Positions 7,378 through 15,506 of a stretch of 64,000 bases of DNA are shown piece by piece (position 1 is the stretch's first letter; each line of letters begins with the position of its first letter). The stretch comes from Iodobacter fluviatilis. GTDB lineage: Bacteria > Pseudomonadota > Gammaproteobacteria > Burkholderiales > Chitinibacteraceae. The notes beneath the pieces were generated by a model. The model worked only from the letters and a program-made list of their open reading frames with translations, was not told the DNA's origin and made no database searches. A program made the position numbers and the translations under genes. Where the stretch lies: assembly GCF_900451195.1 (NCBI RefSeq), contig NZ_UGHR01000001.1, positions 372,001-436,000 on the forward strand, in the 5' to 3' direction.

Positions 7378-8790
7378 ATGATGAAAAAATCACTCCTCGC
7401 AACGGCCTGCCTGCTGGCTTTTGCACAGGGCGCACAGGCTGCAGCCAAGAATGTTATTTTCTTTTTAGGCGATGGCATGGGGCCGGCAACGGTTACGGCG
7501 GCACGTATTTATAAGTACCAGGAAGAAGGTGCTTTAAATATGGAGAAGCTGCAAAACGGCCAGTCCCGCACGGCCCGCATCAAAACCTATTCTAACGACG
7601 CCCAGACAACGGATTCCGCGCCCTCAATGGCTGCCTATATGACCGGCGTAAAAATGAATAACGAAGTCATTTCGATGAGCCCGGAAACACAGGCCATCGA
7701 TGCAAATGGCAATGCTTATCTGAGTGGTGCTGATCATAAGGGCTTCGACAGTATCTGCCCGGCAGATAATGGCAAGGCCGTTGATACCATTTTAGAAATC
7801 GCAAAAGCTAAGGGTAAGGGCGTGGGGTCGATTACCTCCACCCGTATTACCCATGCCACACCCGCTACAACCTATGCCCATGTTTGCCATCGCGATGCAG
7901 AAAACACGATTGCGATGCAAGCCGTGCCAGGCGGTGAGGGCTACAACAGCAAGCTGGGTGCAGATGGCTTGGATGTGTTGATGGGGGGCGGCAGAAAGCA
8001 CTTTTTACCTGCCTCCGTTAAAAGCGGTGTACGTACCGATGGCCGCGATTTAGTCGCAGAAATGAAAGCCAAGGGTTATCGCTATGCTAGTACCGGCAGC
8101 GAGCTGGCAGCGCTGGATGCCCGCACAACGGATAAGTTGTTTGGCCTGTTCAGCGCCAGCCATATGGATTACGAGTTAGATCGGGTTAAAAAAAATCTGG
8201 ATCAGCCCAGCCTTAGTCAAATGACCAGCAAGGCTATTGAAGTTCTGGCCAAAAAACCAGCTGGTTTCTTTTTGATGGTAGAGGGCGGGCGTATTGATCA
8301 TGCCTTGCACGGCAATAATGCAAAGCGCGTGATGGAAGACACCATTGCCTTTGATGATGCAATCAAAACCGCTCTGGATGATATGCAAAAGCGCGATCCG
8401 GGCTTAAAAAATACCCTGATTGTGGTGACTGCGGATCACGACCATACGCTGACGATTAATGGCTATGGTAAGCGGGGCAGCAATATTCTGGGCACGGTTA
8501 AAAACTATAAAGATGGCTCCGAAGCCAAAGACGCGGATGGCATGAATTACACCACCCTGGTGTTTGGTAATAGCTCAAACCGCAAGCCTGTTCGCACCAT
8601 GCTGACAGAGGCCGAAGTGCTGGCCGATGATTATCAGCAAGAAGGGGGTGTGCGGGTGAAAGATCAGTCAGAAACACATGGTGGTGGCGATGTCATGCTG
8701 TTTTCGGCGGGTGCGGGGTCTGGCGTATTTAAGGGCACCATGGTCAATACCAAAGTCTTTGATTTAGTGAAGCAGGCATTCGGCTTTTAA
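7378..8790 (+). CDS. Alkaline phosphatase, secreted (copy 2)
   Basis: This 470-residue paralogue of the preceding gene shares nearly every motif block (FFLGDGMG, TDSAPSMAAYMTGVKMNN, EGGRIDHALH, TADHDHT, ETHGGGD). Its signal peptide ends near AQGAQAAA and the nucleophile is Ser80. Starting at the first ATG (7378) gives a 9-base spacing to AAGGA. It is a tandem duplicate in the same operon. Differences cluster in surface loops and in the stretch before the C-terminal metal site, which may reflect different substrate ranges (inference). A hairpin with a T run follows 12 bases after the stop. Confidence 0.93.
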   Translation: MMKKSLLATACLLAFAQGAQAAAKNVIFFLGDGMGPATVTAARIYKYQEEGALNMEKLQNGQSRTARIKTYSNDAQTTDSAPSMAAYMTGVKMNNEVISMSPETQAIDANGNAYLSGADHKGFDSICPADNGKAVDTILEIAKAKGKGVGSITSTRITHATPATTYAHVCHRDAENTIAMQAVPGGEGYNSKLGADGLDVLMGGGRKHFLPASVKSGVRTDGRDLVAEMKAKGYRYASTGSELAALDARTTDKLFGLFSASHMDYELDRVKKNLDQPSLSQMTSKAIEVLAKKPAGFFLMVEGGRIDHALHGNNAKRVMEDTIAFDDAIKTALDDMQKRDPGLKNTLIVVTADHDHTLTINGYGKRGSNILGTVKNYKDGSEAKDADGMNYTTLVFGNSSNRKPVRTMLTEAEVLADDYQQEGGVRVKDQSETHGGGDVMLFSAGAGSGVFKGTMVNTKVFDLVKQAFGF

Positions 8791-8802
8791 TAGTGAGTTA
8801 TT

Positions 8803-8835
8803 AAAAACAGGTCAGTGTGGTGCTGGCCTGTTTTT
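8803..8835 (+). terminator. Terminator or attenuator between alkaline phosphatase 2 and the exported companion gene
   Basis: AAACAGGTCAG and CTGGCCTGTTT arms (one G-U pair) around a 7-base loop end in a T run. The ribosome site of the next gene (AAGGA) begins only 3 bases later. Downstream expression from the phosphatase promoter would therefore depend on readthrough. Confidence 0.7.
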
Positions 8836-8851
8836 GTAAGGAATTTATACT

Positions 8852-9541
8852 GTGAAACACTTTTTCAGCGCTTTGATTTTTGCCGCAGCCACATTCAGCG
8901 CCCATGTCGCAGCCAGCCCTGATATCACTGCACTGGTGACGTATGAAACACGGATGGTGAGCACCGAAGGCGTGACTAAAACAACCCGTTTTCAAGAAAC
9001 ATGGCTGCGCACTCCCCGCCGCATCTGGAGTGAGCGGCTGGTGCCTCAAAACGCACAGGCTGAAACACGCGGGCAGGAGAACAATCCCAAGGGGCATGAG
9101 GGCCACAGCCATAGTATTAATTTTGCGCTGGCAGGCAAATTGGTTGAGCTGGGGGATAAGGGCGAAGTAAAGCTTCATTTTATTGATCGTAAAATGCGGC
9201 AAGTGATTGAAATGGGCACTACAGATTTTCGTGAAATGGGCTTTGATGGTCAGTGGGAAAGTGCCGCTTATATGCTGGACAGGCAGCAGCTAAAAACCAT
9301 GGATAAGCGCGGCATTCCTGCTGCCGCAGGCGAAGTGTGGCTCGAAACCCGTAAAAACGGCATGTATACCCTGGTGCTGTGGTCAGAAAAACTACAACTG
9401 CCACGGCTGATAGAAACTGGTAAAGAAGATGGCGGCAGCTGGAGCCGCATTACCGTAGAGCCGCAAGCCATGCCAAAAGAAATGCCATGGCCCGATACAG
9501 CAGGCTACAGACAAAGAGACTATATGGATTTGCTGGATTAA
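8852..9541 (+). CDS. Exported protein of unknown function next to alkaline phosphatases
   Basis: This 229-residue protein starts at GTG 8852, with AAGGA 10 bases ahead. A signal peptide (MKHFFSALIFAAATFSAHVAA) shows it is exported, and there are no transmembrane segments. I do not recognise the family. The mature part starts with ITALVTYETRMVSTEGVTKT and contains HEGHSHSINF, a His-rich turn that could bind metal, and WSRITVEP. The pattern looks like a beta-rich periplasmic domain. It lies 61 bases after the second alkaline phosphatase, in the same direction, separated only by a hairpin. A role in periplasmic phosphate metabolism is a guess from context. Confidence 0.75.
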   Translation: MKHFFSALIFAAATFSAHVAASPDITALVTYETRMVSTEGVTKTTRFQETWLRTPRRIWSERLVPQNAQAETRGQENNPKGHEGHSHSINFALAGKLVELGDKGEVKLHFIDRKMRQVIEMGTTDFREMGFDGQWESAAYMLDRQQLKTMDKRGIPAAAGEVWLETRKNGMYTLVLWSEKLQLPRLIETGKEDGGSWSRITVEPQAMPKEMPWPDTAGYRQRDYMDLLD

Positions 9542-9598
9542 ACCGGTCTTGCCTGTGGCCATCGCGCCCTGTGGAACGTTTTTTTAAAGCTATACGAG

Positions 9599-9631
9599 CG
9601 GCGCTTTTCTCAGTAAGGCGCCGTTTTTTTT
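9599..9631 (+). terminator. Rho-independent terminator
   Basis: CGGCGC/GCGCCG arms with a 13-base loop are followed by eight T residues, 58 bases after the exported-protein gene. The rest of 9632-9879 is AT-rich with no convincing gene. Confidence 0.75.
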
Positions 9632-9879
9632 GGCTTGCAAAAACAGGGCATGATTGTTTATTAGGCAATTTTTGCAGTCTCTGAGTTGTGGGGCGTTGAT
9701 GCTGTTGGAGTACATTTTTTAACGATGGTTTATGCTGTGATTTGTCGCTTTTTTTACGATGTCGTTTTCCTGCTACAGCGCTCAAACCGCATAAATACTC
9801 GCTTTGCGGAAGCCGCTTTTTTTTGTATATCCGCCGCTTCTTTTCTTGCCCATCATCTGCTTGCCACTTTCTCCGAAAG

Positions 9880-9927
9880 ACACTAGTATTTGTGTTAACT
9901 CTTCTTGTTAAACACTACATATAGTGT
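9880..9927 (+). promoter_or_regulatory. Pair of NrdR boxes upstream of nrdA
   Basis: Two 16-bp palindrome-like sites, ACACTAGTATTTGTGT (9880-9895) and ACACTACATATAGTGT (9912-9927), match the known NrdR consensus acaCwAtATaTwGtgt (the second almost perfectly). Their starts are 32 bases apart, about three helical turns, which is the spacing established for NrdR operators. Family knowledge: NrdR represses ribonucleotide reductase genes when dATP is high. Confidence 0.88.
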
Positions 9928-9950
9928 TTCTCCACAAGAAATCCACAAAA

Positions 9951-9959
9951 TTATCCACA
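9951..9959 (+). promoter_or_regulatory. DnaA box upstream of nrdA
   Basis: TTATCCACA is a perfect consensus DnaA box, 24 bases beyond the second NrdR box and 47 bases before the preferred nrdA start. Related ATCCACAA sequences occur just upstream. In Escherichia coli DnaA directly controls nrdAB, so this is probably a functional regulatory box and not part of an origin, since no further box cluster is seen. Confidence 0.65.
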
Positions 9960-10005
9960 GCGAGACGTGCCCACTCAGCCGCACGCGCAACTCAATGAGA
10001 GCCCT

Positions 10006-12864
10006 ATGACCGATAGCGTTAACACTGCTCAGCAGCACAGCAGCTATGCCGATTACAAAACCATTCGCCGCGATGGATCGGTGGTGCCCTTTGCACCGAA
10101 TAAAATCACCGTAGCAGTGACCAAAACGTTTATCGCTGTATTAGGTAGTGATGCCGCTGCCAGCGCCGCTGTGCGCCAGAAAGCCATCCAACTAACTGAA
10201 TCCGTGGTGTCGGCCTTGATGCGTCGTAAGCCAGAAGGCGGCGCGATTCATATTGAAGATATCCAAGACCAGGTTGAGCTGGCCTTGATGCGCGCAGGTG
10301 AGCACGATGTAGCCCGCGCCTATGTTTTATACCGCGAAGAGCGCAGCAAAGAGCGTCATGCGCGATTTGAGCCAGAGCATCATCACGCCATCAATGTACG
10401 CTATGCCGATGGCAGCAGCCGTCCACTTGATTTAGCCCAGTTAAAAGCGCTGATCGCATCTTGCTGCAAGGGTCTGGAAGGCACCACTGACCAAGCGGCG
10501 ATGCTGGCTGAAACACTGAAAAACGTTTACGACGGCGTACCGGCAGAAGAAGTGCGCCGCGCTTTGATTATGTCGTCGCGTCAGCTGATCGAAAAAGACC
10601 CTGCTTATAGCTTTGTGACTGCGCGCCTTTTGTTAAATGATTTACGCTCGGAAGTATTAGGCAAGGAAATTAGCCATGAAGAAATGGCCGATCGTTATGC
10701 CAGTTATTTCCCGCAATTTATCAAGCGCGGTATTGATGCGGAGCTCTTGGATGAAAACCTCGCTCAGTACGATTTAGCTAAGCTCGGCGCAGCGCTCGAT
10801 CACAGCCGCGATTACCAGTTTGGTTATCTTGGCCTGCAAACCCTGTATGACCGTTATTTCTTGCACATTGAAGACACCCGCATTGAGCTGCCACAAAGCT
10901 TCTTTATGCGTGTAGCGATGGGCTTGGCGATGAATGAGATCAACCGCGAAGAGCGTGCGATCGAGTTCTACAACGTCTTGTCTAGCTTTGACTTTATGAG
11001 CTCCACCCCAACGCTATTTAACGCCGGTAGCCGTCGTAGCCAGCTTTCTAGCTGCTACCTCACCACCGTATCCGATGATTTGGAAGGTATTTACGAAGCG
11101 CTGAAAGAAAACGCGCTGCTGTCTAAATACGCCGGTGGTTTGGGTAACGATTGGACGCCTGTGCGCTCCCTAGGTAGCCATATCAAGGGCACCAACGGCA
11201 AGTCGCAAGGGATTGTGCCTTTCCTTAAAGTGGTGAACGACACCGCTGTGGCGGTAAACCAGGGCGGCAAGCGTAAGGGCGCGGTGTGTGCCTACCTTGA
11301 AACCTGGCACGCAGATATCGAAGAATTCCTAGAAATGCGTAAGAACACAGGTGACGATCGCCGCCGTACGCACGATATGAATACCGCCAACTGGATTCCT
11401 GATCTCTTTATGAAGCGGGTAATGCAGGGCGGTGAATGGACATTATTCAGCCCGTCCGAAGCGCCTGATCTGCACGACAAGTTTGGTAAAGACTTTGAAC
11501 AGGCCTATGTGGCCTACGAAGCAAAAGCCGCCCGTGGCGAAATGAAAATCGCCAAGAAAATCCCGGCGCTGGGGCTATGGCGCAAGATGCTTTCGATGCT
11601 GTTTGAAACAGGCCATCCTTGGATCACCTTTAAAGACCCTTGCAATATTCGTAGCCCGCAGCAGCACGTTGGCGTGGTGCATAGCTCGAATCTGTGTACA
11701 GAAATTACCCTGAACACCAACGAGAACGAAATTGCGGTATGTAATTTGGGCTCGGTCAACTTGGTAAACCATATTAAAAATGGTGAACTGGATACCAATA
11801 AACTGGCACGCACCATCAAAACAGCGATGCGCATGCTGGACAACGTGATTGATATTAACTTCTACCCAGTGCGTAAAGCGCGTGAATCAAACTTGAAGCA
11901 TCGTCCGGTGGGTATGGGCATTATGGGCTTCCAGGATTGCTTACATATGCTACGCCTGCCTTACGGCTCGGATGCTGCGGTTGAGTTTGCCGATGTGTCG
12001 ATGGAAACCGTGGCTTACCATGCTTACTGGGCTTCGACCGAGCTGGCGCAAGAGCGCGGTACTTATCCTAGCTACAAAGGCAGCCTGTGGGATCGTGGTG
12101 TATTGCCGCAAGATTCGATTAAATTGCTGGCAGAAGAGCGCGGTGGTTATCTGGAAATGAATACCAGCTCTAGCCTAGATTGGACACAGCTGCGTGAACG
12201 CGTTCGCATCCACGGTATGCGTAATTCAAACTGCCTAGCCATTGCACCAACGGCCACCATTGCCAATATCATTGGTGTATCGGCGTGTATCGAGCCGACT
12301 TACCAAAACTTGTTTGTGAAATCAAACTTGTCGGGTGAGTTCACCGTGGTGAATGAATACCTAGTGCGTGATTTAAAAGAGCGCGGTCTGTGGGATGCGG
12401 TGATGATCTCTGATCTGAAGTTCTTTGACGGCTCGGTATCTAAAGTTGAGCGCATTCCGCAAGACCTGCGCGACCTTTACGCCACCGCATTTGAAGTAGA
12501 CCCAAGCTGGCTGGTTGAATGCGCATCGCGCCGCCAGAAGTGGATCGACCAAGGCCAATCGCTCAATCTTTACCTTGCGGGTGCATCAGGCAAGAAACTG
12601 GACGAGCTGTACAAATTTGCATGGTTGCGCGGTTTGAAAACCACCTACTACCTGCGCACCATGGCCGCTACCGCAGCAGAAAAATCCACCGGCAGCGGTG
12701 GCGAGCTGAATGCCGTGCCAGTGAGTGGCGGCTACAGCAGCACAGCAGCCGTAGCAGGCAGCAGTGCAGCAGAACCCGCTATGGCCGCAATCGACGCAGC
12801 ATTACCAGCTACAGATATGAAATTTTGCTCGATTGATAACCCAGAATGCGAGAGCTGCCAGTAA
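10006..12864 (+). CDS. nrdA: Class Ia ribonucleoside-diphosphate reductase, alpha subunit
   Basis: This is a 952-residue protein from ATG 10006. A GTG at 9967 gives 13 more residues but has a weaker ribosome site, so I prefer the ATG with GAGAG ahead. Two ATP-cone regions lie at the N terminus (YKTIRRDGSVVPFAPNKI and INVRYADGSSRPLDLAQLK), followed by the barrel. Barrel motifs include SSCYLTTVSDD, CNLGSVNL and RPVGMGIMGFQDCLH. The C terminus ends CSIDNPECESCQ, providing the redox-active tail cysteines. Family knowledge: it makes deoxynucleotides with NrdB. NrdR and DnaA sites sit upstream, and nrdB lies 2.6 kb downstream behind four other genes, which is unusual for a class Ia pair. Confidence 0.96.
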   Translation: MTDSVNTAQQHSSYADYKTIRRDGSVVPFAPNKITVAVTKTFIAVLGSDAAASAAVRQKAIQLTESVVSALMRRKPEGGAIHIEDIQDQVELALMRAGEHDVARAYVLYREERSKERHARFEPEHHHAINVRYADGSSRPLDLAQLKALIASCCKGLEGTTDQAAMLAETLKNVYDGVPAEEVRRALIMSSRQLIEKDPAYSFVTARLLLNDLRSEVLGKEISHEEMADRYASYFPQFIKRGIDAELLDENLAQYDLAKLGAALDHSRDYQFGYLGLQTLYDRYFLHIEDTRIELPQSFFMRVAMGLAMNEINREERAIEFYNVLSSFDFMSSTPTLFNAGSRRSQLSSCYLTTVSDDLEGIYEALKENALLSKYAGGLGNDWTPVRSLGSHIKGTNGKSQGIVPFLKVVNDTAVAVNQGGKRKGAVCAYLETWHADIEEFLEMRKNTGDDRRRTHDMNTANWIPDLFMKRVMQGGEWTLFSPSEAPDLHDKFGKDFEQAYVAYEAKAARGEMKIAKKIPALGLWRKMLSMLFETGHPWITFKDPCNIRSPQQHVGVVHSSNLCTEITLNTNENEIAVCNLGSVNLVNHIKNGELDTNKLARTIKTAMRMLDNVIDINFYPVRKARESNLKHRPVGMGIMGFQDCLHMLRLPYGSDAAVEFADVSMETVAYHAYWASTELAQERGTYPSYKGSLWDRGVLPQDSIKLLAEERGGYLEMNTSSSLDWTQLRERVRIHGMRNSNCLAIAPTATIANIIGVSACIEPTYQNLFVKSNLSGEFTVVNEYLVRDLKERGLWDAVMISDLKFFDGSVSKVERIPQDLRDLYATAFEVDPSWLVECASRRQKWIDQGQSLNLYLAGASGKKLDELYKFAWLRGLKTTYYLRTMAATAAEKSTGSGGELNAVPVSGGYSSTAAVAGSSAAEPAMAAIDAALPATDMKFCSIDNPECESCQ

Positions 12865-12872
12865 TCTTGTAG

Positions 12873-12904
12873 GTTGGGTTAGCAGCTTTATCGCGTAACC
12901 CAAC
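12873..12904. repeat. Short inverted repeat (GTTGGGTTA type)
   Basis: GTTGGGTTA and TAACCCAAC form a 9-bp perfect stem with a 14-base loop, just after nrdA. A closely related repeat occurs at 13241-13270, and AGGTTGGGTAA appears again near 56900, so this is a small dispersed repeat and not a gene-specific site. Confidence 0.6.
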
Positions 12905-12942
12905 GTATGTCGAAGCGGTAAGTAAATGGATTGGAAGTAAAA

Positions 12943-12974
12943 AAGCCCCTTAGTGCGCTAACACCAAGGGGCTT
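12943..12974 (+). terminator. Terminator downstream of nrdA
   Basis: AAGCCCCTT and AAGGGGCTT arms, continued inward by GTG/CAC, give a strong hairpin about 80 bases after nrdA. There is no long T run on the plus side but an A run on the opposite strand, so efficiency is uncertain. Confidence 0.6.
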
Positions 12975-13097
12975 CCAATAGCAGCGGGGTTTCAGGATTA
13001 GACCGTTGCCCTAAATGCGCTGCTCTCCATCGAAACGTGATGCTAGCACAATTGGGTCTAGACACCATCCTCTAATAGTTCATAGAGGTATCGTTTT

Positions 13098-13226
13098 ATG
13101 GCGCAAAAGCCGAAGAATGCTCAGAAAATTGGGCGGGATGCAACGACAGGGCAGTTTACTAGCGTTGCAACAGCAAAACAAAATCCGACTACTCATGTAG
13201 TTGAAACTATTAAAAAGCCAAAGTGA
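13098..13226 (+). CDS. Small protein with GRDATTGQF motif
   Basis: This is a 42-residue ORF starting at ATG 13098, with GAGGT nine bases ahead and a terminator-like inverted repeat 14 bases after the stop. The sequence begins MAQKPKNAQKIGRDATTGQF and ends in a lysine-rich VVETIKKPK. From memory, short proteins with a GRDxxTGxF ... ETIKKPK pattern occur as free-standing small genes in many proteobacteria, without a known function. It has no membrane segment and is strongly basic. Pattern, ribosome site and terminator together make a real gene likely. Confidence 0.65.
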   Translation: MAQKPKNAQKIGRDATTGQFTSVATAKQNPTTHVVETIKKPK

Positions 13227-13240
13227 TTTTTTAACTAATT

Positions 13241-13270
13241 AGGTTGGGTAATGAATTTATTACCTAACCT
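13241..13270 (+). terminator. Inverted repeat, probable terminator of the small gene
   Basis: AGGTT-G-GGTAAT and ATTACC-T-AACCT arms are separated by six bases and followed by ATTTT. It belongs to the same GTTGGGTTA-like repeat type as 12873-12904. Confidence 0.5.
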
Positions 13271-13313
13271 ATTTTGAATTATTAAATTCACAGACCTACA
13301 CCTTGAGAGTCAA

Positions 13314-14342
13314 ATGACCGAAGCCCTGCACCCTGTCGATCAACTGATCCTCGCCTTACCTAAAACCGAGCTGCATCTACATATTGAAGGCACTTTAGAG
13401 CCGGAAATGATGTTCGAGCTGGCGCAAAGAAACGGCATTACCCTGCCTTACGCCAATGTAGAAGAAGTTCGTGCTGCGTATTCTTTTGATAATCTGCAAT
13501 CATTTTTAGATTTGTACTATGCCGGTGCCAGTGTGCTGGTCAGCGAAGAAGATTTTTACGATCTGACTTGGGCCTATTGCGAGCGCGCTTATTCAGATCA
13601 TATTGTGCACACCGAGATCTTTTTTGATCCGCAAACGCATACTGCGCGCGGTATTGATATTGGCGTGGTGATCCGTGGTATCACCCGTGCCCTGCAAGAT
13701 GCCACCGATAAACTGGGCATTAGCTCCAAACTGATTTTATGCTTTTTGCGTCACTTATCTGAGGCCGATGGCAAAGCCACGCTGGAAGCCGCGCTGCCTT
13801 ACCTCGCGCAAATCGACGGAGTGGGGCTGGATTCCAGCGAGCTGGGCCACCCGCCTGCTAAATTCCAAAAATTATTTAAACGTTGCCGTGATCTGGGCTT
13901 GCCTGCCGTAGCCCATGCCGGTGAAGAAGGCCCTGCTTCATATATTACTGAGGCCTTGGATTTGCTGGGCGCGCGGCGTATTGATCATGGCGTGCGCTGT
14001 ACTGAAGATGCCACCTTGATGGTGCGCCTAGCCACAGAGCGCGTGCCGCTGACGGTTTGCCCGCTTTCTAATTTAAAGCTCTGTGTGGTGGATGATTTAT
14101 CCAAACATAATTTACGTAATTTGTTGGCAGCGGGCCTGTGCGCCATGGTGAATTCTGACGATCCCGCGTATTTTGGTGGCTATCTCAACGCTAACTTATT
14201 AGCTTGCCGTGCTGCTTTGGATTTATCTGCCAGCGAGGTCGTTCAATTGATTAATCACAGCTTTGAAGCATCTTGGTTGCCAGACGCCGATAAAGCGCGC
14301 TGGCGTGCCGAAGTATTACGTATCGCCTGTATCGCTAAATGA
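13314..14342 (+). CDS. add: Adenosine deaminase family protein, probably adenine deaminase (type 2)
   Basis: This 342-residue amidohydrolase has the family motifs KTELHLHIEGTL (metal histidines), VAHAGEEGP, RIDHGVR, CPLSNLKLCVV and VNSDDPAYFGGYL. Several blocks (FLDLYYAGA, FYDLTWAY, FFDPQTHT, GLDSSELGHPP) match, from memory, the adenine-specific subgroup typified by Pseudomonas PA0148, more than true adenosine deaminases. Adenine to hypoxanthine is therefore the likelier reaction, though many databases would label it add. It overlaps the following lipoprotein gene by four bases (ATGA) and sits between nrdA and nrdB, a setting of purine and deoxynucleotide metabolism. Confidence 0.85.
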   Translation: MTEALHPVDQLILALPKTELHLHIEGTLEPEMMFELAQRNGITLPYANVEEVRAAYSFDNLQSFLDLYYAGASVLVSEEDFYDLTWAYCERAYSDHIVHTEIFFDPQTHTARGIDIGVVIRGITRALQDATDKLGISSKLILCFLRHLSEADGKATLEAALPYLAQIDGVGLDSSELGHPPAKFQKLFKRCRDLGLPAVAHAGEEGPASYITEALDLLGARRIDHGVRCTEDATLMVRLATERVPLTVCPLSNLKLCVVDDLSKHNLRNLLAAGLCAMVNSDDPAYFGGYLNANLLACRAALDLSASEVVQLINHSFEASWLPDADKARWRAEVLRIACIAK

Positions 14343-14893
14343 GTTTTTTATCACGATGTGTGCAGGCCGTGGCCGGTGTGGCGAGTGCCTTAGTGGCGGC
14401 CTGCAGCGCGCAGCCCGCCTTGCAAATTGAAAACGGCCGCCTTGTGCCACCTGCAGGGCAGGGCTATGTGGTGCTGGCTATAAGTGTGCAATCTTTGTCA
14501 ACGGATCGGGCTTCGCTGCAAGTGGAGCTGGCCGGGGTAAGCAGCAAGCATAGCCTGCGAGCCGATATCAGCCGCGATGTGATCAGCGGGCCAGATGCCG
14601 AAACACGCGGACGACTATGGGTTTTGCCGTTGGCAGCGGGCCGCTATACGGTCAGTGAAGCGTGGGGAGAATGGGCGGTAAACGGATCGAACGGACGGGG
14701 CGGGCAGCCGCACTTTAAAATAGAGCGGCCGTTTCAAATTGCTGCGGGTGAAGTGCTGTATTTAGGCGAGATCAACGCTCAGCTTAATTTTGCCCCAGCC
14801 CTGAGCTATAGCGATCAGACACCGCGCGATTTTTATCAACTACAGCAGTGGGGCGTGCAGGACACCCGTAACATGACGACCCGCTTGCTGTGA
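14339..14893 (+). CDS. Lipoprotein of unknown function (paralogue 1)
   Basis: This 184-residue protein has an N-terminal lipoprotein signal ending in lipobox LVAAC (Cys near residue 22). The mature part opens with ENGRLVPPAGQGYVVLAISV, contains ISRDVISGPD and LAAGRYTV, and closes with RDFYQLQQWGVQDTRN. The next gene has the same ground plan, so they are tandem paralogues. The pattern suggests a beta-sandwich domain. I do not recognise a family name. It is translationally coupled to the deaminase gene (ATGA overlap). Confidence 0.8.
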   Translation: MSFLSRCVQAVAGVASALVAACSAQPALQIENGRLVPPAGQGYVVLAISVQSLSTDRASLQVELAGVSSKHSLRADISRDVISGPDAETRGRLWVLPLAAGRYTVSEAWGEWAVNGSNGRGGQPHFKIERPFQIAAGEVLYLGEINAQLNFAPALSYSDQTPRDFYQLQQWGVQDTRNMTTRLL

Positions 14894-14902
14894 GGTAGCC
14901 AA

Positions 14903-15457
14903 ATGTTTAAAAGTTTCATTCTCAGCAGTGTCTTATTTTTAAGTGCCTGTGCCACCGCTCCCGTGGCGGTGCTGCAAGGCAAGCTCAGCCCGCCTGCTGA
15001 TCAGGGCTATGTTGTGGTGGCCTTAACGCTGAATTCCTTTGATCAGGATGGCGCAAATGCATGGCTGCGCTTAGAAGGCCCCAATGGCCGTAGCGATTTA
15101 AACGCCAGTATTTTGCACGACACCATTGCCGCGCCCAATAAAAATGCCATTGGCAAGCTACATCTATTAAGCTTAGCCCCCGGCCAATATACCGTGCAGC
15201 AAGCGGTGGGCGATTGGAGCTACACCGCCGCAGGTTGGCCGCAGCAGCGCCGCGATCAAATGCCGATCGGGCAGCGTTTTGAAGTCAAAGCCGGTGAAGT
15301 GACGTACCTTGGTGAAGTGCATCTTGCACTGAGTTTTCAATCCAGCCTAAAAATGAGCGATCAGCACGAACGCGATTTTTACGCACTGGGCCAGCAGTAC
15401 GGCATCACTGACACCAGTAATATCAAAACCCATTTACTCAGCACCCCTGCTCAGTAA
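14903..15457 (+). CDS. Lipoprotein of unknown function (paralogue 2)
   Basis: This is a second 184-residue lipoprotein, 9 bases after the first, with lipobox LSAC (Cys16). It shares with its neighbour the blocks [50 protein letters not shown] and [17 protein letters not shown]. The pair therefore arose by tandem duplication and then diverged considerably. Function unknown. Both probably belong to the deaminase operon, and nrdB follows after 49 bases. Confidence 0.8.
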   Translation: MFKSFILSSVLFLSACATAPVAVLQGKLSPPADQGYVVVALTLNSFDQDGANAWLRLEGPNGRSDLNASILHDTIAAPNKNAIGKLHLLSLAPGQYTVQQAVGDWSYTAAGWPQQRRDQMPIGQRFEVKAGEVTYLGEVHLALSFQSSLKMSDQHERDFYALGQQYGITDTSNIKTHLLSTPAQ

Positions 15458-15506
15458 GCATCTATATCAATCACTCAGTATCAACATCAGTAAGACAGGA
15501 CTTGTA

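Noticed and set aside
13015..13200. 61-codon ORF overlapping the small GRDATTGQF gene
   Set aside because: It is in a different frame, without a ribosome site. The 42-codon frame at 13098 has both a good start and a recognisable motif.
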